Assembly: GCF_020740795.1 (NCBI RefSeq)
Contig: NC_067286.1
Location: 3,529,990-3,593,989 of the forward strand
Reading direction: 5' to 3'
Source: Apus apus
Lineage: Eukaryota; Chordata; Aves; Apodiformes; Apodidae
DNA length: 64,000 bases
The notes below the pieces were generated by a model. It was not told where the DNA came from. It saw only the letters and a program-made list of their open reading frames with translations, and did not search any database. The stretch's first letter is position 1. Each line of letters starts with the position of its first letter. Below are positions 1-20,800 of this stretch, one piece after another. The position numbers and the translations under genes were made by a program.

Positions 1-92
1 GTGAAAGTCTGTATCTTCCTTTTTGTATGCTGCTTGTAAAATGACATAAATAATCTTGGAATATTTTGTCTGACAAATAACGGTGATATGAG

Positions 93-106
93 CATATATA
101 TATATA
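93..106. repeat. short (TA)n microsatellite
   Basis: Uninterrupted TA dinucleotides in the intron just left of the first visible ZDHHC13 exon. Related ATA-rich sequence continues to about 125 and gives that exon a weak polypyrimidine tract. Confidence 0.7.
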
Positions 107-152
107 AGAATACATATAAGAATATATTCCTTAACCTGAGCATTACATGTAG

Positions 153-3100
153 GCAGTACAATTATTGAAATCACTGTCATGATCTGTGTGATGGGTCTTC
201 TTTATTATTTCTATAAAACTTGGAGAACTGATCCTGGGTATATCAGGACTTCAGAAGAAGAAAGAAAAGAGGTAGGTGAAACAAATGGAAGGACTAACCT
301 GGTGCAGCACAAAATTGGTAGATTTGTTTGTCATTATGTGCAGCTTTGCTAATTTTGAAAGCAGTGAAACCCTTTTTTAAGTTATTTTCTTTGTCATTGA
401 ACAATGTAGATAATAGATAATTTCTTTTGATTTTTGTGCTTAAGGGTTGTGTAAATCACAGGCTGTTTCATAGCTCCGCTTTAGAAGGGCAAAAAGAAAT
501 AATAGCAAATCAATGGGTAGAGAATTCAGTATTTGGTCTCTCCAGCCTGTGGATTAAGGAAAGCATTCTTTTTATCATCTCTTTGTTCTGCATGAGGTTT
601 TATTTCTTCAGATTGCCAGGGAGAATAAACTGCAAGTAAATGAACTAGTAAACATTGTCTATCTCGTACTCATTAAGGAACAGTAAATAAGGCAGCTCTC
701 CTCTTCTCTCTGACTATAGGAGAGGTACCTTGTATGTTAATACCATCTCATTTTTAAGAACATTTAATTCACATTATTAATTTTGGCAACATAGAGATAC
801 TTTTCTGAATAATCCTGCATCACTGAAGTTGCATTAATCTGTTATGCTTCTCCTGGACCTTTTTAAAAACCCAGTGCTTATTCCTATTGGTGCTTGGCAG
901 CCAAAATGCTTATGAACTGCAAAAAGCCTAATGTGAAAATCTTCATACATCTTGAAAATGTGATCCAAATGCTAGCATGAACTTCTTTGTCTTTCAGAAC
1001 ATTGTGGCTCTTGCAGAAGCAGGTTGCTTGGACTTCAGAACATTTTGCACCTCATGTCTTGTAAGTGAAGCTTTGCTATTTGTTTTCTAACCTTTTCGTT
1101 TTCTTTAGTCAATACTGCTGTAAAAACTTCTTCCCTCATTTCTTGTCATGCAGGTGTGATTTGCACAGTTTGGTCTATGTTACTTAGATTTCTTTTTCTT
1201 GTTTTATGGTGACAAAAGAAATGCTGTGAGATCCTTTGACTGTAATATTAATAAAAAAGCATTGTTATGGTGGTTGGTGTTTCAATCACTTTTTTTTTGG
1301 TAGAATTAAATTGTATAGTTCTCATCTATGTTCTGTGTTGTGGGGTCTATTAAACAGTAATTGATTCTCTAAACTTTGAGCAAAATAGATGCTTTTGCTC
1401 TGACTCTTGTTTTCCTTCATCCTCCCCTAGGTAAGGAAGCCTCTGAGATCCATGCACTGCCTTGCTTGTGATTCATGTGTGGCCAGGTACGACCAGCATT
1501 CTCTGTGGATTGGACGGTGTGTAGGTGAGAGTGTTTGTTTTATCAAATTTGAAAATACCACTTGTTTCAAAAGCTGCAGAAATAACATTTGTCTCCTTCA
1601 AAAGCACAGCTGGTACAGGAATGCCCAGCTGATACTGAGGGGTTTACTGTTAGCTGACAGAGGGAAATGAGTTAGATGGCAGAGAGAAAAGCCTCTACAA
1701 AGATAAAAGAGATGGAGTTGTTGCCCTAAAAGTAGAGACAGAAAGCCTGAAACTCCTTCTTTTGAGAGAGATGACTGAGACTTTAAAAGGGGAAAAAAAA
1801 AAAGGAATGAAGATGATTGCCAAAGTGCATGCAGAACTGTTACTCGTCAAGCACATCATACTAGAACTAAGCAAGGCTTAGTGAGGACAGCATTTGGATT
1901 TAAAATTGGTAAAGAAAATATGTCTTTACAGGCCAGGCAGTGAAATTTTGGAGCTTGCTGCTGTAAAGGTTTCCAGATACAGACAGTACCAGGAGGTTCA
2001 GAAAGGCATTAGACAAACTTTTGGACAATGTGCCCAAAAGTAAATACTAAAAGAATGAGACAAGTAGGCACACTCTGACACTTTAATGCAGTAGCTGGGG
2101 ATGAGGAGAAGGAACTCTAGAAAGCACCCAGACTGCTTTGTCCTCCTGAGCTTGTGTTTCCTATTGTCCTTGTTAGAGCAGCATAATCCCCTAGGGCGTT
2201 TTTACGTTCTGGTATTCGTTGAGAAACTCCCTCTTCCTTTCTGTCCCATTACTGTTGATGCTCAAGATAGAGAGGTTAAAGCTTTACGTCAATAGAAATA
2301 CATTTTTTAGCCTATTATTTTACAAACAGTTTTTTTGTAATGTTAAGAACTTGGAAATGTTTTTACAGTGTTTGCTGTTTACTAGCTGGTGAAGTAACCT
2401 TCTGGTGGGTTGTTTCAAAGCTGCAAGCAATGCTGATTGCAATTTAGAGATAAAAATAGTTGTATATCTTCATGTAAGTTTCTCTGACAGAAACCTGGGG
2501 GGGTTTATGGATATATTTGCAATTCTGAAGTGTACAAAGCTCATGCAATAAAAGGGAATAGCTGATATTTTTCAATCATATGAGACAGTTGTGTGCAGAG
2601 GGAGAGCTGTGGTAGCATAACATTGTCCTTTAGCTGGAGCAGCTGAATCATGCTCTGAAGAAGAGACAAATCCTGGTTGACTTGCTCAGAACTAATTCTG
2701 TTCTATAAATTGGGGTGGCTTATAGGAGAAAGTTGAGAAAGAAAGCAGCCTTGTCAAACTCCCTTGAGGACAGCAGAAGTAATAATTTGTTTTTATTCTT
2801 CCTGTGAATTTACAAGGAAATGCAAATAGTGCTGAATTTCAAATGTCTGGTTTTTAACAGGCCTTGGGAACCATCGATACTACCTATTATTCCTGTTTTT
2901 CCTGTCTGTGACCAGTGGCTGGCTGCTTTATGGAACTCTTCTGTGTATGTATCCATTACTTTGTTTTAATTTAGCTTTCAAAGATGCATGAGTTTGGTCT
3001 TTATGTCATTTCCAGCAAGTGTAATTATACGTGTGCAAATGATGCCATATTTTGGCAACAATGTTATCTTGTAGTTCTGTCTTTAAGTGAAAATGTATCA

Positions 3101-6100
3101 TGTCTGAGTCTTTGGTCAAATATCTGATTACATTTGAGTTGAAACTAAGATAGAACTCTAGTGGGAGGTCCATTGGAAAATAAAATATCAGAAAACATTT
3201 TTATTAGAGGTGAAATAGGGAAACCATGTGGGGAAAGATCAGGGTCTAGTCTGGTTACCCTTTGCTGCAATAGAAAACAAGTTTGTAAATACATTATTGC
3301 AAATGCTTTATTGATTTTGTTATTTGGAAATATCCATGTTGCTGGCCAAACTTTTTTTTAATGTAATGATGTTTTGAAAAGAGGAGAACTGTGTATCTCA
3401 TTGATAAATCCAAACTGTTGCTTTGGAAACCTTAAAAAATTTCTTGAAGGGAAGAGAAAAACCCTGATAATGTAGGTCCTGAGGATGAATTAACAAAGCA
3501 CTAACCTTTCCAATAAAAAGTAGAGGGAGTTCATTTTCTTTTCTATTACTTTTCATTATATTGAAATCAATTGGTCTTCAACATAGAGTGAAGTGAACAG
3601 GCTGTGGCAGTGTAGGACACAGGACACCCAGGTGAACACGAGTTGCTTTCCTGTGTTTCAGTGGTGGTCTTGTGTATACAAAAAAACGTTTTTTCTCCAT
3701 GTGAGGGGAAAAACCTCTTTATTGTTCTACTGACATGGAGGCAAAAGAAAAGTTGCTTTGCTTTTAAGTTTTTCTGTGTTTTTTTTTATAGGGTAAAGGC
3801 ATATGGGGTAGGCTTTTAAGTATCTGTCTCTTAAGAAATCTACAGAAGTTGAACATTCTAGTTTGCATCTAATAGTGCAAAAAATCCTGGCATTGTCACC
3901 ATGGTGTCTTCTTTTGTTGATGAGGGTGTTTAAGAGAAATGATGAATTCTTGTCCTAAAATTACAAATAAGCACAGAGCAAAATTTCGGAAGTCATGACA
4001 GTGAGAGAAGATGACTTATTTCATTGGTACTAGTTAACTTTAAAGAAGTACCTGCCCAGTGCCTTGAATGTTGCTGTTGTGGATTGTGAACACAGAAGGA
4101 TTATGCAGCCAGAACAGCAAGAAATCACATATCTGTGTGGGTGCTTTTAAGTGGGAACGTGACATGTCAAACATAATACTTCTAGGGCATGTTGCTGTGT
4201 AATTTTCCTTCTGTGCAACGATCTTTGTTCAGTTCTGAAGTGGCCTATGTTAAAAACCTAATTAACTCATCTTGCATCTTGTCAGATTGGTCAAACCACT
4301 GTGCAACAAGTTATCACCAAGATGGAGCGTGGATGTACTTGACACAGATAATATACTGCTCTCCCTGGGTCTTCTACATCTTCTCAGTAGCCAGTTTTCA
4401 TGCTGTGTGGACTTCTTTGTGGCTAACTGTTCAGCTCTATCAGGTAGTATTTTGCTTCAGCTTATGCTCTTCTCTCAAGGAGTCATTGTATTAAAACATT
4501 TCCCTGGATTATTTGCTCCCACAAAAACTTTGCTTTCCTTGGCTAATTAATGTCACTTCTAGGTGCTTTTCTTAAATCTCAGGGCAGTCCTTTAAATTTC
4601 AGGGGTACTTGTGCACTCAGCATTGCTGTATTAAAAGTAGGATCACGATCTGCAAATCATTCTCATAACAGAGTTCTGGATTTCCTACTCATAAAAAAAT
4701 TTCCAAAGATGGATTTAGAGGCAAGAAATTTAGTTGATTAATAGAAATGATATGACTACCCTAAATGGGTACAAAAACTCCGTAACACAACTAGCCCTGA
4801 GTTGAAAATTCTCTTGCAGAGCTCACCAGTGCATCATTAGACTGTATTAAATCCCACTGCTACAATAAAAATGCATGGCCTGAATTTTGTCCTGATGAGG
4901 ACTGTCCAATTTCTGCTTTATGGTTTTTCTCAGAGCATTTGGCTCTGCAAACAAGATTAAGGGGAGCTGTCTTAAAACATCTAAGAAACAGCTTGTTTAG
5001 CAGCTTTTAGGAAAGACGTGTCATTTGAATATGTGTTAAGCATACTGAGCTAAAGATTTGGTTTACATCTTGGTTTGTTTGTTTGTTTTAAATAAATAAA
5101 AATTCCACAATTTGAAATGTGTGCTGCTAGATTTCTGTAATGTCCAAGACACTGAGATATCGTCCTGGGGATAAAAAGGGGTCTAGGTAGGATATTTACA
5201 GTTAACTACTGTGTTTCATACACAGTCATTGTAAATGTACTGCTTTAGGACATGGAGCATGTCACTCAGCAAAGCAACCTTGCAGCCATTTATAAGGACT
5301 CAAAAGATTTATGTTGAGTTTTAAAAAATAAAGGAAAAAGCGATAGATCAGCAAAAATACAGAAAAAAAAACAAATCTCACAGTGAAACTCAGTGAAAGA
5401 AAACACCAGATCCAGAAGATGAGAAAGTTATTGTTGAATCTTTGCCATCTACTTCATCTTCTTTGCTAAGCTGCGTTGTCTTATTTGGGGTAGACAAAAT
5501 ATGAGGAGACAGGTTCTTAACTGTCATAGATCTTAAACTTGTTGTACAGACACCTGTGCAGGTACAGTTCTACAGCCATTCCAATTAACCTTGCCTCCTC
5601 TGTGAAAGCCTGGTGTTACAGTTGGCTGTGTTTTGTTTTAGTCTGGGTGTCATTAATTATGGCAGTATTAGTTGTTAGATATGGCCAACCTCTTCCCCTC
5701 CCTCCCTTCTCAATAGTATCTTTTGGTATCACCAGAATTTTAATTTGTGATGTTGATGTTTTAACCATTACTTATGTTTTCCTTGCTGGAAGATTGCATT
5801 CTTGGGATTGACCTGGCATGAGAGAATGAACATCCTGATGCAGAATAAATCCTCTAAGCATCCTGTTTCACTCAGGAGAACTCCATATAAGTGAGTATTA
5901 ATTAATGGTGTGTTTTAACCACGTATCTTTTCACTACTGATATGCTTCACTACTTCATAAATGCAAAAAAAGCTGGTTGGTGGACATGCTGGACATGCCT
6001 GTTAGGAGCTGTGCTAAGAGGAGGAAATGAACCTCATTTTCCTTGCTGAGAACTTCCTTTGCCATAGGAAATAAAGCTAATAAACCCGTGAGCATAAGAG

Positions 6101-6786
6101 CTAGTGGAATTCCTTCCACATAGCTGTGTGTATAGGGAAAAGCTGTGCCAAAATCAGTCCACAGCTTCAGCAGAGGCTGTTTTGGGGGTGAGGGATGTTG
6201 TCCTTTAATTTGTTGATCAGTCTCTGTTCTGTAGGTTCAGAAAGAGAATTAAGATATGAACTGGCCTCTTTCTGGCTTCTCTTCCAGCATTTAGCTCACT
6301 TGAGAAATTAGTACCAGAATTTCCCTGTTAGTACTAGAAATCCATGTTTCCTCAGTGTGTTAACAGATGAGATCTTACCAAGTACTAAGCTGGAGGTATT
6401 TGAGTTGAACTTGATCTGCTGTCACTGTTAAATATAATACAGGTTGTAAAAGTTCAGCAAAGGAACGATGCTCATAGGAGAACCCTGCTTGTATTTCTTC
6501 TCTCAGATCTGTCTTTATTGACATGGCTATTGATACAGCTTTCTATCTTAAGCACTGTCTTGTGGTGTGTTTTTTGGATTCCTGTAATCTTGCCTGAACT
6601 CTGTATTCTTATTTTCTAGGTTTATTAATGGGTATTTCTCTCTTTTTCAGTCTTGGATGCTTCCAGAATCTTGCAGACTTTTTTCAGTGCAGTTGCTTTG
6701 GTATGGTCAAACCCAATGTAGTTGACTGGACCAAACAATACAATCTTTTTCATCTGGCAAAGGAGAAAAATGTTCATTCTGTATGA
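153..6786 (+). CDS. ZDHHC13: ZDHHC13 (HIP14-like palmitoyltransferase), 3' part, seven exons
   Basis: Exons read at 153-271, 998-1060, 1431-1524, 2861-2944, 4286-4443, 5793-5890 and 6651-6786 (TGA at 6784-6786). All junctions keep phase and encode about 249 C-terminal residues of a protein of about 620; the N-terminal ankyrin repeats lie off the left edge. The family is a polytopic Golgi/ER enzyme that moves palmitate to protein cysteines and also scaffolds clients through its ankyrin repeats. Visible in order: a membrane segment before KTWRTDPGY; the DHHC cysteine-rich domain ([19 protein letters not shown]); two hydrophobic segments (LLFLFFLSV and [13 protein letters not shown]); LTWHE at the TTxE position; and the PaCCT-like [12 protein letters not shown]. 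Oddity: the catalytic position is Ser, not Cys (codon 1500-1502). The first exon start is the least certain; an acceptor at 156 would start it at 157. Confidence 0.95.
1431..1524 (+). CDS. ZDHHC13: ZDHHC13 catalytic exon with DQHS motif
   Basis: A CCTCCCCTAG acceptor precedes 1431 and GTGAGA follows 1524. The exon encodes [10 protein letters not shown]..., the second half of the zinc-binding DHHC domain. Cysteines at codons 1458, 1467, 1476 and 1518 and His at 1455 are present. The tetrapeptide is GAC CAG CAT TCT (1491-1502), D-Q-H-S. Human ZDHHC13 has DQHC as I recall, with the final Cys forming the acyl-enzyme. The frame is open and both splice sites are normal, so the exon does not look decayed. 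Confidence 0.93.
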
Positions 6787-6821
6787 AACTTTGATTTCTA
6801 AAGCTGTTGACTTGAAAGTGA

Positions 6822-6827
6822 AATAAA
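6822..6827 (+). terminator. ZDHHC13: ZDHHC13 polyadenylation signal, proximal
   Basis: AATAAA lies 36 bases after the stop codon. Further AATAAA copies at 7081-7086 and 7206-7211 could give longer 3' UTRs; the last is still about 500 bases short of the convergent CSRP3 signal. Which is used cannot be told from sequence. Confidence 0.55.
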
Positions 6828-7736
6828 AGTGGATATTTTGTTAATTTTTACAAATTCTTCTGAAGTTGCGTGTTGTTTTTTTTTTAATTACTGTTTCAAA
6901 TATTAAACCTATCTTGCCATAAATACAGCAGGTTTATGTATGGAACAATCACTGTATGTATATATTGTTTGGGGTGAAACTGAAAATCTATATGATGAGA
7001 TTAAGAATATATTTTTAAAGGTAAGTTTCTAGGGCAGAATTTCAAAACCGTGTTGGTACTCTCTGCTTTATTTTGCAGATAATAAAATTACTTTTGAAAA
7101 TTAAGGGTAATGTTAATATTTTAAAATTTCATGTTACAATTGCCCTGTTATTACTCCTGCTGTGAAAACTGCTGTGAAGTCTTTGTATTTGGGGGGTTTA
7201 CATGTAATAAAACAGCTTTCATGCTTCCAAGTGTATTTTTACAGACTCTGAAGGGAGTTTTGTGACCAGTGAGATATTTAAGAACAGGTAAGCACAAAAT
7301 CATAAGAAAAGGCTTGACTCTTTGCCTTATATTTTACATGTTTTGCCTGCCCTGTTAGTGTATGAAAACGGGTAAGTTGATGAGGGAGAATAGCAACGTA
7401 TATAAAAAGAGGGAATTATTCCCAACTGTAAAACGTGTTTCCAGGAAAAGGCTGCAACATTGGTCTGTGGTGGCCAACTGGGCAGTGTGGTTTTGGATGT
7501 AAGTTGACGTAGATAATGATCAAAACCAGCAGAGAAACAGATCAGGATCAGAAAATTAAAGTTGAATACCTTCTAAAACTGACAACATGAGAGTGAAGTA
7601 GTGTAATGCAACAGATTTCTTGTACTTAAGAAATGGGAGTTTTCATACATGTCAGGGAAATGCGTTTATCTGTGATATTGTAGAACATGAAGCACCAACA
7701 AATCCAAGTGAAAATAATGTGAAGCAATATCAGTAC
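6828..7736. other. ZDHHC13/CSRP3 convergent intergenic spacer
   Basis: A/T-rich DNA between the two convergent 3' ends. It holds the alternative ZDHHC13 polyadenylation signals and no coding exon or repeat that I recognise. Confidence 0.6.
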
Positions 7737-7742
7737 TTTATT
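7737..7742 (-). terminator. CSRP3: CSRP3 polyadenylation signal
   Basis: TTTATT on the + strand is AATAAA on the minus strand, 577 bases beyond the CSRP3 stop codon. It gives a 3' UTR of about 0.6 kb and faces the ZDHHC13 3' end. Confidence 0.55.
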
Positions 7743-8318
7743 GTAGCTTGAAGACATACAATTACAAAACTTATAACACTGTCTCCTAATAAAATGTTGT
7801 TTTTCCTTCAGAAGTTTCTCCCCTTGAGAGAGAATTTCAAACCCTTTTTAATTCTCTCAAAGTGAATAACATCTCTGCTGTCACACAAGATGTCAAAATG
7901 CCACTGGGAAATTTTGGGAATACAGGCAGCACAACATCCTGAGCAAAGAAAAGTACAGCCTGAATTGGAACACTCTGACCCTCGTGCTCCAGAAGGTGTC
8001 CCTGTCTTAACAGGACAGAATGCTGAGTCTTCACACGTCCAGTCTAAACTGTGGTAAATACTAGTTTAAGAAGCAGTAACGTTCCATGAGGGTTTTTTGT
8101 CTTACTGTAAAGCAAATACAAATCTAGTTTTATCACTGTGCCATTTTAAGCGATTCTAAGAATATCTTAAGATAAAAGCTCACAAGTTTTTCCTGCAAGG
8201 TGGAAAATACTAAACAAATGCCCTAAGGTCGTAGCAATGTGTGATGTTTGGTGCTTTACTTGACAACTGTCACTTGGTGGCATCACCAGCAGTTTGAGTC
8301 TGTTGCACCCATTTCTTC

Positions 8319-17020
<8,702 letters not shown>

Positions 17021-17706
17021 TCAGAAGAAGCCTAGAAAATCAAATCACATAAATGCAACAGCAAGAGTGAATGATTTTAAACATTACAGCTTGTTTGGGT
17101 TTTTTTGTTGGTGGTTTGGGGTTTTTTTTAAATTATGTTTTCCTTTCTCCAGTCAACTGCTATTGCAGGGTGGCTCCAAGCCAGTATCTGCAAGTGTGAA
17201 TGACACCACAGTGCTTGTAGATTATCTAGTAGCAAAGAGAGGAGACATTAACTGAGAGTCCTCAGAGCTTCAACATGCTGGCCCTACAAAGGAGGGGAGA
17301 CCTGGAGAGACCTTCCTTGATCTTGGGAACTGTGGCTGGTGTCATGGGTTTTTGAGGCACGTTGGTAGTCAGGATATACTGCAGGGATGTGTCCTGTCCA
17401 TGGGTGCTCAGTAAAAAAGTACCAGGATCACTCAAATCTCTTCTGGAGAAGTGGATCGAGGATCTTTCTGCCAGCAAATAGTAATTTTCTTTCAATCCTG
17501 CCCTCCCCTGTGTCCTAGCATAGTCTTTTCCTCTCACTTTTTCCTTTGTGCATTGATCTGACTTGGCAAGGCAAATTTTAATGGAAGCTAGGAAACACTT
17601 TGGAACTCTGCTGAAGTTTAAGCAAACATGTGGGCAGTATCTGGCATGAAGTTTTCTACAGAGCAATATTCTATGTAAACTCTCTGTTGAGAGACAGGGT
17701 ATAGTA

Positions 17707-17824
17707 CTATTTATACCTCTCCAGAGCAAGGACCAGTTCATCCAGTGCCACATGAGCTTCATTGGTGACACATATAAAGGCAATTTTCTGTCAGTATGAT
17801 ATCATTTTATACAATTCACACCTG
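17707..17824 (-). promoter_or_regulatory. CSRP3: Candidate CSRP3 muscle promoter
   Basis: On the minus strand, in order: E-box CAGGTG (17824-17819), TATAAAA (17811-17805), CArG-like CCTTTATATG (17780-17771, one mismatch to CC(A/T)6GG), E-box CATGTG (about 17753-17748) and a strong TATA box TATAAATAG (17715-17707). The cluster is about 0.7 kb upstream of the first coding exon. SRF and MyoD/MEF2-type sites fit a striated-muscle gene. No untranslated exon with a convincing donor was fixed, so the true start could be further right. Confidence 0.35.
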
Positions 17825-17831
17825 GATAGTT

Positions 17832-20800
17832 CCACCTTGAAGTTAAACAACTGCACAATGTTATTTCAGAGGACGCTTTAGTGGAAACAAGTTGTTTGTT
17901 GCTTTTCTGAATTCCTCATAAAACACAATCACTGTGCTGCACAGCTGTTGTGAAAGAATAACAGATAGATTCCTAAGGTGCCTAAGGTGGGCTTTTCTCT
18001 GTCAGTTGCTTTAAAAATTTAAACATCTGAGGGGGGGGAAGAAAAAAAGGAGAATAGTGCTTTATTGTTCCAGCTACTGCTGAAGAGACTTGCCCAAGGT
18101 CACACAGGAGGGCAGTGTTGGAGGCAGGAGCCCAGTGGAGGTCGCCTGACCACACTCTCAGTAAGTGCCTTTCCTGATCACTGCACTATCACACATCTGA
18201 AACAACCTCAGCCCACCCTTTGCCCTTCTGTTTTCTTGTTTGAGTCATGGTTTCTGGAAAGACTGGGACGTCATCTTGTCATCTGCACATTATATTATCA
18301 GCTTGTTCCAAGCTCCTGGCTCAGGGCTTCCTTGTCCTTCTTGGAAAACCAGTCACCTTCTTATTATAGTTCTTGCAAAGCCTGCTTGTGCTATTTGTAT
18401 TTGATTAAATTCACCATGAGATATTCCCAATTAAGAAAGGAATTTTGAATGCTGAATCAGGTCTGCTACCTGAGAATTTTCCTCTGAAGTCAAGCAAGAG
18501 AGAGAGGGGAATTTGTCACAGCAGTGATGTAACATAGTTGATCTTGTAAATAGCTTGTATTTTAGGTGTTGGACACTAATGTCCCCTGTATATCATCATC
18601 TCAGTGGCTTCTGTACTGTATCTTCTGAATTTCAGAATGAAACGATCAATTGCTACATGCCAGCAAGCTGAACCTGAAGGTGAAAAGAATTCTTCCTGGC
18701 AACTAACACTAAACACCACAGGATGGTACAAAAGAAAATTGTCTGTCCAGCAAAAGGCAGCTGGCATAGGAGTGTGTGCACATACTGGAGCTCTAGCACT
18801 GGAGACACAGCAATGTCAGCACGTTTTAACACTCGGTGTTTGATAACAATGCCTAGCCAAACATTTCTGCTTTAGGACTGTGGTTATTAGTGTGTCTTTA
18901 ACCCTGTGGAAGTGCATACCTGCTGTTGTGACTGCTAACCTGTGGTAGACAGCATGGCTGTCATCCACAGGTGAGATCCAACCTCTCTTTCTCTGCCTCG
19001 TTCATCTCTTTCACACCCTGTCTGCTCTCTTGGGAACCTGTTCACGAGCAGAGCTGCTCTAACAATTAGAAAACAGAAATCATGCAAGAAGGAAGAGGAT
19101 TCTCAGCTTGTCTCTGACTCTGTTTATCTCTAATGCAATGAGGAAGAACAAAAATATCATGTAGCTGAAATAAGACACAAAAGTAACTGTGTGCAAGGAA
19201 CAGATGATTAATTTGGTCCCTTAATCAGTGAAAGTTTTACTGAATAACACTGCTAAAACCTTTTTTCTGTTTCTTTTAGATGAGACATAATGGAACAGAG
19301 ATAAATCTTTAACACAGGTAAAATCTTATTGTCTTGTTCTGCCGTTCTGTATTTTCTCCTCTTTTTAAGTAATTTTGTATCAGTGCCATTTTTTTAATAT
19401 ATAAAAATAGTTCAAGTAATGCTTCAAACATTTTAAGAGCAATGGGAGATAAAAGTCAGTTTTGTGACACTTTCTGGGAAGTGAAAATGAGATTTTTGTG
19501 TTCTGAATGTTCCCTTTCAAACCAAGTTCCCAGTTGAATCCCATACCAGCTGAGGAGGGAGGAGAGGGTTTTGTACCTCCAGCCTCAGCAAAACTGCTTC
19601 TGCTGTTCTAGTTCCTCTGAAAGGCACACAAAGCATCTCAGTCTGTGGCAATTGGGTGCTTGTTGGAAACCAGCTCTAATTACATCATTAGCTGAAGGCA
19701 AAGTATAATCTCTGAAAAAGTCTGATAATGCGCGATAGTGAAGGTTGTGCTGTTAGGGGCCGTGGGTAGAGCTCTTCAAAGAATCATTGCTCCTGAGGCT
19801 AATTATAGTAGCATGACTGGGCATGCAAACACATTTTCCATGTTTTTTTGGCATCACCTGATGGGAAGCTGTAGGAGAAAGGAGTCACAGTAAAAACGTT
19901 CCCATGAGGATATGGGTATAAGAACGGCAGCGTATGCAGAGGTGTCTGTGCTGGCTGACCTAACAGCTGGGTGAGGCACCTGGACATGTGCTCTTCATGT
20001 CCTTGCTTTCTTCTTCTCTCCAAACACTGAACTGCAGTGCCCACCCATCCCTACGGATGCTGCCTGTGCAGCAGCATTCCCACGAGCAAGGAAATTCCAC
20101 AGGGTACGTGGCTTTCACAGTTTTCTCCTCATCTAAATCATAACAGTGGATAAATCTCCATCCTTACAATGTGCAAACAGAACTCAGTCTCATATTTGTT
20201 GTAGAGAGAAAGACACCCAAAGTCTTAATTTCACTTAAGTTCCTTGGGTGTCAGTATCTAAATCCCTGTGAAATCCCCCAAACTTTGTTGCCTAAATCTG
20301 GTTAACTTGCAGTGACTGCTCACCACGTGGTACTTGTTACATTTTGGTGACCTAGTGGGAAGCAGAGTGGGCCCACTCTACATGTACTAAACATGAGACA
20401 CAGGAACTTTTGAGTTATTAATATTGTGGCATGTTGGCAGGCACTCCTGGAGGAGTTAGGAGTTGAGGTGGAGGAGTGTTCTTGGCCTCGCTCTAACAGC
20501 ATCAAGCAACTCATATTGATCCTTCTCAAAATGCAGCTGCTATATGGAGTAGAATTCATACACATGAGACAGGCAGCCAAGGATACTTCTCATTATTTAG
20601 AGCTTATAACACTCCTATCCAGGCTGGCCTCAGATCAAGGAAGCCTTTGAAGTGTTTCTGTGCTCTACACAGGCATGAAAATATGTGAGCTGGCTTGTGT
20701 TGGGCTGTTCATCACACCGTACAAATCTGGGTGTCATATAACTGTCACAGAGTGTCTCCCTAACCAGAGGGCTATTGATAAGTGTATAATCCAAAGATAC

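Noticed and set aside
17262-17783. 173-aa minus-strand ORF
   Set aside because: About the length expected once or twice by chance in a window this size; no domain, and it spans the TATA box of the candidate CSRP3 promoter.
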